From NCBI GenBank assembly GCA_964496275.1, contig CAZBYL010000030.1, forward strand, positions 1 to 28,881: a stretch of 28,881 nucleotides of DNA, read 5' to 3'. This DNA comes from CAZBYL01 sp964496275 (GTDB lineage: Bacteria; Synergistota; Synergistia; Synergistales; Synergistaceae). The notes beneath the pieces are model-generated. The model saw only the letters and a list, made by a program, of their open reading frames with translations. It had not been told where the DNA came from and made no database searches. The translations under genes were made by a program, and so were the position numbers. This document shows, piece by piece, positions 7,436 to 14,011 of this stretch (its first letter is position 1; each line of letters opens with the position of its first letter).

Positions 7436-8701
7436 TTAATTGAACAAGTCCATCAGGCTGAATCCGTTTATGTTGTCTATGGATGAGTCGCCCTTGTGGA
7501 TGCGGAGCTTTTTGTATTTGGCGTCTGTAGCGGTTTCGTTGAGTTTCGCTGCGTAGAAGGTGAGACCTCCGCCTTTTACCGGGCACACGGTGGAGCCGTT
7601 TTCTGCCTGTTTGCGTGATTCGAGTTTTTCTCTGTTTTTATCAAGCAGGAAGTTTGAGAGACCTAGCCCCGTCTCTGTTTTGTATGCCATGGACGCGCTT
7701 TCGAGTTCGCGCACCTTGCCGGATACGAATATTATTCTCATACTGCGTCCATGCAGGCTCGCTCCGTAGCTCCATATTTCGGCGGATTTTTCGGCAAGTA
7801 TGGATTTGCCTCCGACTTTTGTAAATACTTTTTCGTCGGGACGTCCGAGTTTGTTTTTAACTTCTTCTTTTGTGTCGCCGAGGCTGATTGGGCCGAGGGA
7901 TTTTCCCGGTATTATTACAAGTTTCGGGTTTGTCGGGTATCCGAGCATGGCTTTTGCGGCAGATGCGGCATGTTTGCCGCGCATGTCGTCCGGTGCGAGT
8001 TTATCAAAGGCGGCAAAGGCGGATATTGCTTCTTCCCATGCCGAGAGACGCATGAGCTGAACGGCTGAGGCAAAGACCTCTTCCGGATTTTTTTGCAGCA
8101 GCGCAAGGGAGAGCAGCGCGGATGCGGCTGTCTCTCTGTCGTTTGCTTTGAGGGCTGCTTTTGCCATGAAGCTCCACACTTCCTGATTTTTATGGTCATG
8201 TTTGGAGGCCTCTTTCAGCGCTGCGAGAGCTTTTTCATATTCGCCCTTTTCCATGTAGAGCCAGCCGAGGCGAAGGAGAGCCTTCACGTCGTGGGGCATG
8301 ATTTTGAGGTGCTCTTCGTAGCGTGATATGGCTTCGTCTCTCTTACCTGTCTTTTCGAGGCAGAAGGCTATCTGATAGATAACGTCCTTGCGCTCGGGGC
8401 GGAGTTTTAGAACTTTGAGGTAGAGTTCTCCCGCCTCAAAATATTTTTCCTGTTTCATGAGAGCTGTCGCTCTTTGGTGATATTTTTCGGGCAGTACGTT
8501 GGTTCTGTAGTACCAGAAGGTGCCGCCCACAAATGCGAGAAGTATTATTATTGCGATTGCGATAAAGACAGAGCGGGGCACGGGGGGACGAGGCTCCTTT
8601 TTGAGAGCCCACTGACGCTCTTCCTCCGTAGCTCCTATCTGTTCTTCGGGAACTATTTCGGGGCAGGTAACTTTTTCATCTATTTTGTTAGTCTCAGACA
8701 T
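7436..8701 (-). CDS. Membrane-anchored TPR-repeat protein with C-terminal small domain
   Basis: This is a 421-aa protein of unknown function. Residues 1-43 are charged and proline-containing (cytoplasmic side). A single membrane helix lies at about 44-66 (VFIAIAIIILLAFVGGTFWYY). It is followed by tetratricopeptide repeats over roughly residues 70-240 (for example KYFEAGELYLKVLKLRPE, DEAISRYEEHLKIMPHD, EYEKALAALKEASKHDHK). The last 150 residues start with PGKSLGPISLGDTKEEVKNKLGRP, a pattern seen in small BamE/SmpA-like modules. The layout suggests an envelope scaffold facing outward. The ATG at 8701 has only a weak upstream site (GAGAGGATC, about 14 bp away). The gene stands alone, with a terminator after it. 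Confidence 0.8.
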   Translation of the reverse strand: MSETNKIDEKVTCPEIVPEEQIGATEEERQWALKKEPRPPVPRSVFIAIAIIILLAFVGGTFWYYRTNVLPEKYHQRATALMKQEKYFEAGELYLKVLKLRPERKDVIYQIAFCLEKTGKRDEAISRYEEHLKIMPHDVKALLRLGWLYMEKGEYEKALAALKEASKHDHKNQEVWSFMAKAALKANDRETAASALLSLALLQKNPEEVFASAVQLMRLSAWEEAISAFAAFDKLAPDDMRGKHAASAAKAMLGYPTNPKLVIIPGKSLGPISLGDTKEEVKNKLGRPDEKVFTKVGGKSILAEKSAEIWSYGASLHGRSMRIIFVSGKVRELESASMAYKTETGLGLSNFLLDKNREKLESRKQAENGSTVCPVKGGGLTFYAAKLNETATDAKYKKLRIHKGDSSIDNINGFSLMDLFN

Positions 8702-8869
8702 TTACAAAGACACGATCCTCTCTATGATAAGCAGACTGATTCTTCAATCAGGCAAAAAACACAAACTTTCTGATGTTAAATTGTACCAGATATAAGCCCT
8801 TTTGCTATGGAAATTTTGCCTTAAAAAGTATAATCTTTTATAAACAAGATAAAAATCGGAGGAATTTGC

Positions 8870-9766
8870 TTGCGGCTCGAATTTAAGGATATAGATATCG
8901 ACCACGTTAAGACATATATGCAGCACTGGTCACAGACAGATCAGCGGGCATCCGACTACAGCTTTCCGATTTTGTGGGGCTGGGCTTCGGACTATGGCTA
9001 TCAGTCCGCGCCGGATAAGGAGACGGACCTCTGCTGGATACGCCAGACGGTTCCGGGACTGTATAACTTGGCGCCGATAGGCAGATGGCACAGAGACGAC
9101 TGGGCACATCTCATTGAGGAGCGTTACGGCAAGAATTCGGAGTTCTATCTCGTGCCCGAACGTCTGCTCGATATTTGGCGCGCTCAGTTCGGCGGCAGTA
9201 TGGAAATTGAGGAAGACAGGGGCAACTGGGAGTATCTTTATAATATTAAGGATTTGGCTACGCTTTCGGGAAACAGATACATGAAGAAGAGGAATAGGGT
9301 AAATCAGTTCCGGCGCACCTATGATTACACTTATAAAAAAATAACAAACGAGATAGCGGCGGAAGTCACGGATTTTCAGCAGAGCTGGTGTCAGGCCAAT
9401 AATTGTGCGGAAACTCCGGGGCTTGTGCAGGAAAATCACGGTATTCAGAGGATTTTGCAGAACTGGGATAGGATTCCGCACCTGCGCGGCGGCGTGATTT
9501 TTGTGGGAGAAGAGATTGCCGCATACACAATAGGAGAGCTCGCCGATGATATGCTTGTGGTTCATTTTGAGAAGGCGAGCCTCGAGTACAACGCGGGATA
9601 TCAGGCCATAAACAAGGAGTTCCTCTCTCACATGCTGGAGGATCACCCCGAGCTGAAGGTTGTAAACAGAGAAGAGGACATGAACGACCCAGGGCTGCGC
9701 GAGGCAAAGATGTCCTACCTTCCGACGGGATTTATAAAAAAATATCATGTAAAAGTGAGCCTTTAA
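8870..9766 (+). CDS. DUF2156-family protein (GNAT-like, lysyl-phosphatidylglycerol synthase C-terminal fold)
   Basis: This is a 298-aa protein of the DUF2156 family. Recognisable marks are the N-terminal DYSFPILWGWASDYGYQ, the central SGNRYMKKRNRVNQFRR and the C-terminal block AGYQAINKEFLSHM followed by VNREEDMNDPGLREAKMSYLP. Related domains form the aminoacyl-transfer part of MprF, with a tandem GNAT fold, but free-standing members have no settled function. There is no membrane segment. The start is TTG at 8870, supported by GGAGGAA 6 bp upstream. Its stop codon lies in the loop of the terminator it shares with the convergent IclR gene. Confidence 0.85.
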   Translation: MRLEFKDIDIDHVKTYMQHWSQTDQRASDYSFPILWGWASDYGYQSAPDKETDLCWIRQTVPGLYNLAPIGRWHRDDWAHLIEERYGKNSEFYLVPERLLDIWRAQFGGSMEIEEDRGNWEYLYNIKDLATLSGNRYMKKRNRVNQFRRTYDYTYKKITNEIAAEVTDFQQSWCQANNCAETPGLVQENHGIQRILQNWDRIPHLRGGVIFVGEEIAAYTIGELADDMLVVHFEKASLEYNAGYQAINKEFLSHMLEDHPELKVVNREEDMNDPGLREAKMSYLPTGFIKKYHVKVSL

Positions 9767-9780
9767 CAGGCTCACTTTTT
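9751..9780. terminator. Bidirectional terminator spanning the DUF2156 stop codon
   Basis: AAAAGTGAGCCT (9751-9762) pairs with AGGCTCACTTTT (9768-9779) across a 5-nt loop that contains the TAA stop. T-runs follow on both strands, so it also serves the convergent IclR gene, whose stop codon begins at the edge of the stem. Confidence 0.85.
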
Positions 9781-10523
9781 TATATCTGAGTGGCTATTTC
9801 CCTGCACATTTTCTGAATCTGAGGCACGAGAGTCTGCCCCGATTCTTCGGAAAATCTGAGAGCCGGACCGGCTACGGAGAATGAAAACTCAATGTCCCCG
9901 CGCCTGTTGAATATCGGTACAGCTATGGAGAAAATACCCTCTTCCCTGTCTCCGTGGCTTACTGCATACCCGAGGGAGCGCACCTTAGAGAGCTCTTCCT
10001 TGAGCTTTTCCGGGTCGCACAGAGTGGTGGGAGTGATGGGGTGAGCCTTTGCCAGTTCACGTTCTATGACGTCCTCGCCGAGAAACGCCAAGAGCGCCCT
10101 GCCGCCCGCACCTGTCCAAAGGGGCATTCTGTCCCCGACACGCATGACGCAGCGCATACTGAGCAGACTTTCCACATGCTCAAAGCAGACGCGATAATCC
10201 TCCACAACACCGTACAGCGATACTGCCTCTTTTGTCTCGTCCCTTATTTGCTTCATGTAAGGATATATTATCTGCTGCGGGCGAAAGTTCACTTTTGCAA
10301 TGCTTCCGAGCAGATAAAGCTGATTTCCCAAGGAATAGCTCCTGTCACTGTGACGGCGGAGCATATTCAAATTTTCCAACGTACCGGCAAGCCGCAGCGT
10401 GGTGGTTATCGGCAGTTTTATCCTCTCAGCCAGCTCACTCAGAGTGAGTTTGTAATCATCTCTGGTGAACGCCTTTAATATGGAGAAGGCTCTGTCTACC
10501 GAGCGAACACTATCTTCTTTCAT
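9780..10523 (-). CDS. IclR-family transcriptional regulator (second)
   Basis: This is a 247-aa regulator. The winged helix-turn-helix spans about residues 5-65 (VDRAFSILKAF, LTLSELAERIKLPITTTLRLAGTL). The effector domain follows with YSLGNQLYLLG, EAVSLYGVVEDYRVCFEHVES, GDRMPLWTGAGGRALLAFL and a late VSHGDREEGIFSIAVPIFN. The ATG at 10523 has a modest AGGTGT site about 8 bp upstream. A good promoter lies at 10589-10617, and a palindrome matching the pair before the FIST operon lies in its leader, so autoregulation and control of FIST-aldehyde dehydrogenase are likely. Effector unknown. Confidence 0.9.
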   Translation of the reverse strand: MKEDSVRSVDRAFSILKAFTRDDYKLTLSELAERIKLPITTTLRLAGTLENLNMLRRHSDRSYSLGNQLYLLGSIAKVNFRPQQIIYPYMKQIRDETKEAVSLYGVVEDYRVCFEHVESLLSMRCVMRVGDRMPLWTGAGGRALLAFLGEDVIERELAKAHPITPTTLCDPEKLKEELSKVRSLGYAVSHGDREEGIFSIAVPIFNRRGDIEFSFSVAGPALRFSEESGQTLVPQIQKMCREIATQI

Positions 10524-10541
10524 ACTCTGGACACCTCACAA

Positions 10542-10560
10542 AATTCCGACACACGGAACA
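10542..10560. promoter_or_regulatory. Palindromic operator in leader of second IclR gene
   Basis: TTCCG-acaca-CGGAA with outer bases AA...CA matches the TGTTCCG-N5-CGGAACA motif found twice at 6810-6849. It lies between the predicted transcription start (about 10582) and the start codon, a position suited to blocking its own transcription. Confidence 0.65.
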
Positions 10561-10588
10561 TTTGACCATGTTACGGCATATTTTTGTT

Positions 10589-10617
10589 ATAATACATAAA
10601 GTGAAACCAAAATGCAA
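10589..10617 (-). promoter_or_regulatory. Sigma70-type promoter of second IclR gene
   Basis: On the minus strand TTGCAT (-35, 10612-10617) and TATTAT (-10, 10589-10594) are 17 bp apart. This predicts a start of transcription near 10582 and a leader of about 60 nt. Confidence 0.55.
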
Positions 10618-10635
10618 GAGCGGAATGAGCCGTTG

Positions 10636-11517
10636 TTATAATTTGCGTTCTCTTTGCAGCAGGGTGTCTGCCGTGTATATGGCAAGGGCGGTCCAGATGA
10701 AGGCGAATGTGACGACGCGCGAGGGGCGTAGCTGCTCGCCGTAGACGAGAGTGCCTATCAGGAAGGTGAGCGTAGGAGAAGCATACTGTATGAATCCCGC
10801 CATAGAGAGGGGAATTCGTCTCAGAGCGTATGCAAAGAGAGCCAAGGGAATGTTTGTCACTACGCCGCTTACCACGAGCAGAAGAACGGTAAACGCGTCA
10901 TAGGGGAAGTTCGCCGCTCCGCTGCTTTGCATCATAATAAGCCACGCAACGGCAAACGGAGTAGCCACGGCGGTCTCTATGAACAGACCCACCATCGAGT
11001 CCACTCGCACAACTTTTTTTATCACTCCGTACAGGCAGAAAGAGGCGGCAAGAGCAAGCGATATGTATGGCAGATGTCCTACGGAGAAAACTTCTATGCA
11101 CACACCTATAACGGCGAGAGCGACCGCGCACCATTTGGCGCGGCTGAGTTTTTCACGGAATACCGCCATGCCGAAGAGTATGCTCATGAGCGGATTTATG
11201 AAGTAGCCGAGGCTTGTTTCAAGTATCATGCCGTTGTTGACGGCCCATATAAAGAGCCCCCAGTTGAAGGTTATCGCAACGCTTGCCGCAGTGAGCATGA
11301 GCAGAGTTTTGTGGTCGCGTCTTATTATCTCCCGGGCGCTGCTCCACTTTTTTTCCGCCGCAACAACAATGAGGGCGACGACCATAGACCATGCGATTCT
11401 GTGGGCGAGTATCTCCATGGAATCCAGATGCTCCATCGCTTTCCAATATATCGGCAGTATTCCCCAAAAGACGTAGGCGCAAAGAAGCAGCAGCGCACCC
11501 TTTTTTTCCTCGCTCAC
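10636..11517 (-). CDS. rarD: RarD-type EamA-family permease
   Basis: This is a 293-aa inner-membrane protein with about ten hydrophobic helices, the drug/metabolite transporter layout. RarD-like marks are the N-terminal KGALLLLCAYVFWGILPIYWK, HRIAWS, NWGLFIWAVN, ETSLGYFINPL and the late QYASPTLTFLIG. RarD proteins are poorly characterised; chloramphenicol resistance is only a historic association, and metabolite export is as likely. The start is GTG at 11517 with GGAGAT about 8 bp upstream; the overlapping ATG just before it runs into TGA. It is divergent from the cysteine desulfidase gene. Confidence 0.88.
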   Translation of the reverse strand: MSEEKKGALLLLCAYVFWGILPIYWKAMEHLDSMEILAHRIAWSMVVALIVVAAEKKWSSAREIIRRDHKTLLMLTAASVAITFNWGLFIWAVNNGMILETSLGYFINPLMSILFGMAVFREKLSRAKWCAVALAVIGVCIEVFSVGHLPYISLALAASFCLYGVIKKVVRVDSMVGLFIETAVATPFAVAWLIMMQSSGAANFPYDAFTVLLLVVSGVVTNIPLALFAYALRRIPLSMAGFIQYASPTLTFLIGTLVYGEQLRPSRVVTFAFIWTALAIYTADTLLQRERKL

Positions 11518-11576
11518 GGCATCATCTCCAAGTTTTTCCTGACTTCACGTAGTATTCTGTAGGCATAATTCAGTGT

Positions 11577-11630
11577 ATTATACATCTTTCATGTGATATT
11601 ATTGGCTTACACTTGTAATTCTGTTGGTAT
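11577..11630. promoter_or_regulatory. Divergent promoter region, RarD / L-cysteine desulfidase
   Basis: On the plus strand TTGGCT (11602-11607) and TGGTAT (11625-11630) are 17 bp apart and could drive the desulfidase gene. On the minus strand a perfect TATAAT (11577-11582) lies upstream of RarD but has no good -35. Weak call for both. Confidence 0.3.
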
Positions 11631-11665
11631 TCGTATTTTATCTTTTTTGTAGGGGCGTGGTAATA

Positions 11666-12994
11666 ATGAAGCTGAAGGATTTTCTTCGAAATGAAGTTAA
11701 ACCGGCTTTGGGCTGTACCGAACCGGGGGCAGTGGCTCTTGCAGTGGCAAGGGCGTGCGATGAGCTGGCCGACCGGGAGTACGTCGCTTCCGTGCGCGTC
11801 ACGGTGAGCTCGAGCATATATAAGAACGGTATGGCTGTGGGTATTCCGGGCACAAACGGCGCACGCGGAAACGCCATAGCGGCGGCTCTCGGCGCAATCT
11901 GCGGACGCTCCGACCTGGGGCTTGAAGTCCTGCGCGAGAGCACCAAAGAGGACGTAGACAAAGCGCGTCAATGGGTCAAGGATGAGAGGGTCACAATATA
12001 CTGCGACCCGGACAGAAACGGAGTTTATGTTCTTGCATCCGTATTCACTCCCGAGCACAAATCTGTCTGCCTCGTGGAGGAAAAACACTCAAATATTGCA
12101 AAAGTCATAGTGGACGGCACAACGGTTTTTGAAACAGAAAAGAGCAAATCATCGGGCGATGGGTATGCGGACGACGGATTTGCCCCCGTATTGACGGACG
12201 CTCTTGTGATGATAGATGAAATGGACAGCGAGGACGAAGCCTTTCTCCTGGAAGGCGTTCGCATGAATATGGCCGTGGCGGAGGGCGGATTCAAGCCCAG
12301 ATCCGAGTGCTCGGCATGCGGCGTGTGCGTACAGGGAAGCAAATTCGGGCTGGCACTCAGAGATATGGCAAAAGACAGCGGAGACAACGATATATCCATA
12401 GTTATAAGAAGCACCTGCGCCGCTGCTGCCGATGCCCGTATGTCGGGAATCCTCATGCCGGTAATGAGCAGCGCGGGAAGCGGCAACCACGGAATAGCGG
12501 CCATACTGCCCGCAGCAATTCTGAGCAAACACTTGGGACGCAGCGACAGAGAGACCGCAAAGGCTATCGCGGTGAGCCACATTGCCACAAGCTTTGTAAA
12601 GCGCAGTCTTGGACGCCTATCCCCGGTATGCGGCTGCTCCGTTGCGGCGGGAGCCGGAGCTGCGGCAGGCATGACATACGCTCTCGGCGGAGATTCCGAG
12701 CAAATTGCGACGGCAATGAGCCTTCTTCTGTCAGACTTGGCCGGAATGCTTTGTGACGGGGCAAAAGAGAGCTGCGCGCTCAAAGTGAGCTCCGCCGCCT
12801 CGGAAGCATATTACGCGGCAAAGTGGGCTATGGCAGGGCAAAAGCTCTGTGTGCCCCAGGGAGTTTTCGGCGAGACTATAGAAGAGACTGTGGAGAACGT
12901 CGGACGCGTGACAAAAGAGGGTATGAAAACCGTCGATCGCGTGATGATAGACATTCTGGACAAACGCCACAGACCTGCGATGGAAAATTTATAA
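11666..12994 (+). CDS. L-cysteine desulfidase / serine dehydratase alpha-chain family (UPF0597)
   Basis: This is a 442-aa cytosolic enzyme expected to split L-cysteine into pyruvate, ammonia and sulfide using a 4Fe-4S cluster and no PLP. The N-terminal GCTEPGAVALA with Cys17 and the C-terminal block are typical. Candidate cluster ligands are Cys322/324 in PVCGCS and Cys363 and Cys370 in MLCDGAKESC, giving the CX~40CX6C spacing known for the archaeal enzyme. GSGNHGIAAILP and SDLAGMLCDG are family signatures. The ATG at 11666 replaces an upstream in-frame ATG (11624), which lacks a site; AGGGG lies about 11 bp before it. The gene is alone, with its own terminator. Activity on serine or a related amino acid is possible. 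Confidence 0.88.
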   Translation: MKLKDFLRNEVKPALGCTEPGAVALAVARACDELADREYVASVRVTVSSSIYKNGMAVGIPGTNGARGNAIAAALGAICGRSDLGLEVLRESTKEDVDKARQWVKDERVTIYCDPDRNGVYVLASVFTPEHKSVCLVEEKHSNIAKVIVDGTTVFETEKSKSSGDGYADDGFAPVLTDALVMIDEMDSEDEAFLLEGVRMNMAVAEGGFKPRSECSACGVCVQGSKFGLALRDMAKDSGDNDISIVIRSTCAAAADARMSGILMPVMSSAGSGNHGIAAILPAAILSKHLGRSDRETAKAIAVSHIATSFVKRSLGRLSPVCGCSVAAGAGAAAGMTYALGGDSEQIATAMSLLLSDLAGMLCDGAKESCALKVSSAASEAYYAAKWAMAGQKLCVPQGVFGETIEETVENVGRVTKEGMKTVDRVMIDILDKRHRPAMENL

Positions 12995-13030
12995 TTCGGC
13001 TGATTGAACGAAAAATTTTTTCCGTTATAT

Positions 13031-13068
13031 AAAATGTGGGGCTGCCGAAACGGCAGCCCCACATTTTT
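13031..13068. terminator. Strong bidirectional terminator
   Basis: A 17-bp stem with the GC-rich core GTGGGGCTGCCG (partner CGGCAGCCCCAC) around a very small loop, with A- and T-runs at the two ends. It lies between the desulfidase gene and the convergent small-protein gene and serves both. Confidence 0.9.
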
Positions 13069-13073
13069 ATCTC

Positions 13074-13346
13074 TTAGTTCTGGTGTGCTTTTGCGATGAT
13101 GTCGCGGATTATCTCGTTGCCCTTGGGAGTCATGCGGGCAATCTCGTCAAGATCTTCCTTTGAGAAAGAAGAAAAATCAAACTTAGCGCGTTTGAGTATT
13201 GCTGTGCCGATGTGATGCACTGCTTCCTTGTTCTTCTTGTAAATACGCTCCTCAAGCCTCTTCATCTTCTCGTCGAGTTCTTTCATAAGAATCTCGGGGC
13301 TCCTGCGAATACGTCTTGGTGTTCCGTCTGCCTTCTTTTTTGCCAT
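13074..13346 (-). CDS. Small basic, helical protein of unknown function
   Basis: This is a 90-aa protein I do not recognise. It begins MAKKKADGTPRRIRRSPE, strongly basic, then has a charged amphipathic stretch MKELDEKMKRLEERIYKKNK that could form a coiled coil, and ends with a helical segment KEDLDEIARMTPKGNEIIRD. This layout fits a small nucleic-acid-binding or dimerising protein, but that is only an inference from charge. The ATG at 13346 is chosen because GGAGGGA lies about 9 bp upstream; an ATG at 13355 would sit directly against that site. The gene stands alone next to a 660-bp region without genes. Confidence 0.65.
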   Translation of the reverse strand: MAKKKADGTPRRIRRSPEILMKELDEKMKRLEERIYKKNKEAVHHIGTAILKRAKFDFSSFSKEDLDEIARMTPKGNEIIRDIIAKAHQN

Positions 13347-13379
13347 AATTACCATTCCCTCCATGTTATATGTGTACAT

Positions 13380-14009
13380 AAGTAAATTTTGTCACACAAG
13401 TTTCAATAAATCATTGTAGAATTATAGAGCCTTACCCTGTCAATGTAAAGACTTAACAAACCACAAACCGCATATTTCATATTACTTTATGGCTCAAATA
13501 TTTTTTATACAGTTTATGCGGTTTCTGCTATTCGACAGAGAGTGTGCCTTACGCAACCACAAATTAACAGAAACTTAGACAATATTTCCTCTGCTGAAGC
13601 CATGGTTAGAAGAAACTCATCAAAGCGGATCTGTCCAACTATCCTTATACATCTATAGAACTAACATGAGTTTCAGCAGAAAGATGTCAACTAACCTATA
13701 ATATATCACATAATCGACAAACTGCATTAAGCAAAAATACAAATATTTTGTGCAATATAACAGGCAGAGGAATATTCTCAGCTGAATTTGAAATAAATAC
13801 GTGATTAGCAGAGCAAGACAGATGATAGATAGAGCTCATTTTTCGCCTCTTGCATACAGGGATTAAACTCTTCCATAACTTTTACTAAGAATCCATTAAA
13901 TAGTATCCCGGCTTTACATATTCTTTAACTATTATGGGTTTCTGCATCAGAGCACGAATATGCCGTAAGAAGAAAAGCGACTTTGTGCAAAATAGGGCAA
14001 ATATCCCTA
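13380..14009. other. 630-bp AT-rich region without genes, with inverted repeats
   Basis: No reading frame of protein character is visible on either strand. It holds two notable inverted repeats: AAACCGCATA (13465-13474) with TATGCGGTTT (13515-13524), and ATGAGTTTCAGCAGA (13666-13680) whose complement is split into 13590-13598 and 13612-13620 by a 13-nt insertion. This may be a decayed element or an unrecognised structured RNA. I see no conserved RNA family. Confidence 0.6.
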
Positions 14010-14011
14010 TT
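13991..14011 (-). terminator. Weak hairpin at the end of the P-type ATPase gene
   Basis: AATAGGG (13991-13997) pairs with CCCTATT (14005-14011) and overlaps the stop codon; only TTTTG follows on the minus strand. A weak terminator call. Confidence 0.4.

Noticed and set aside
11219..12783. Long frames antisense to RarD and the desulfidase gene
   Set aside because: They are shadows of the real genes in a GC-rich stretch, without ribosome sites or domain patterns.
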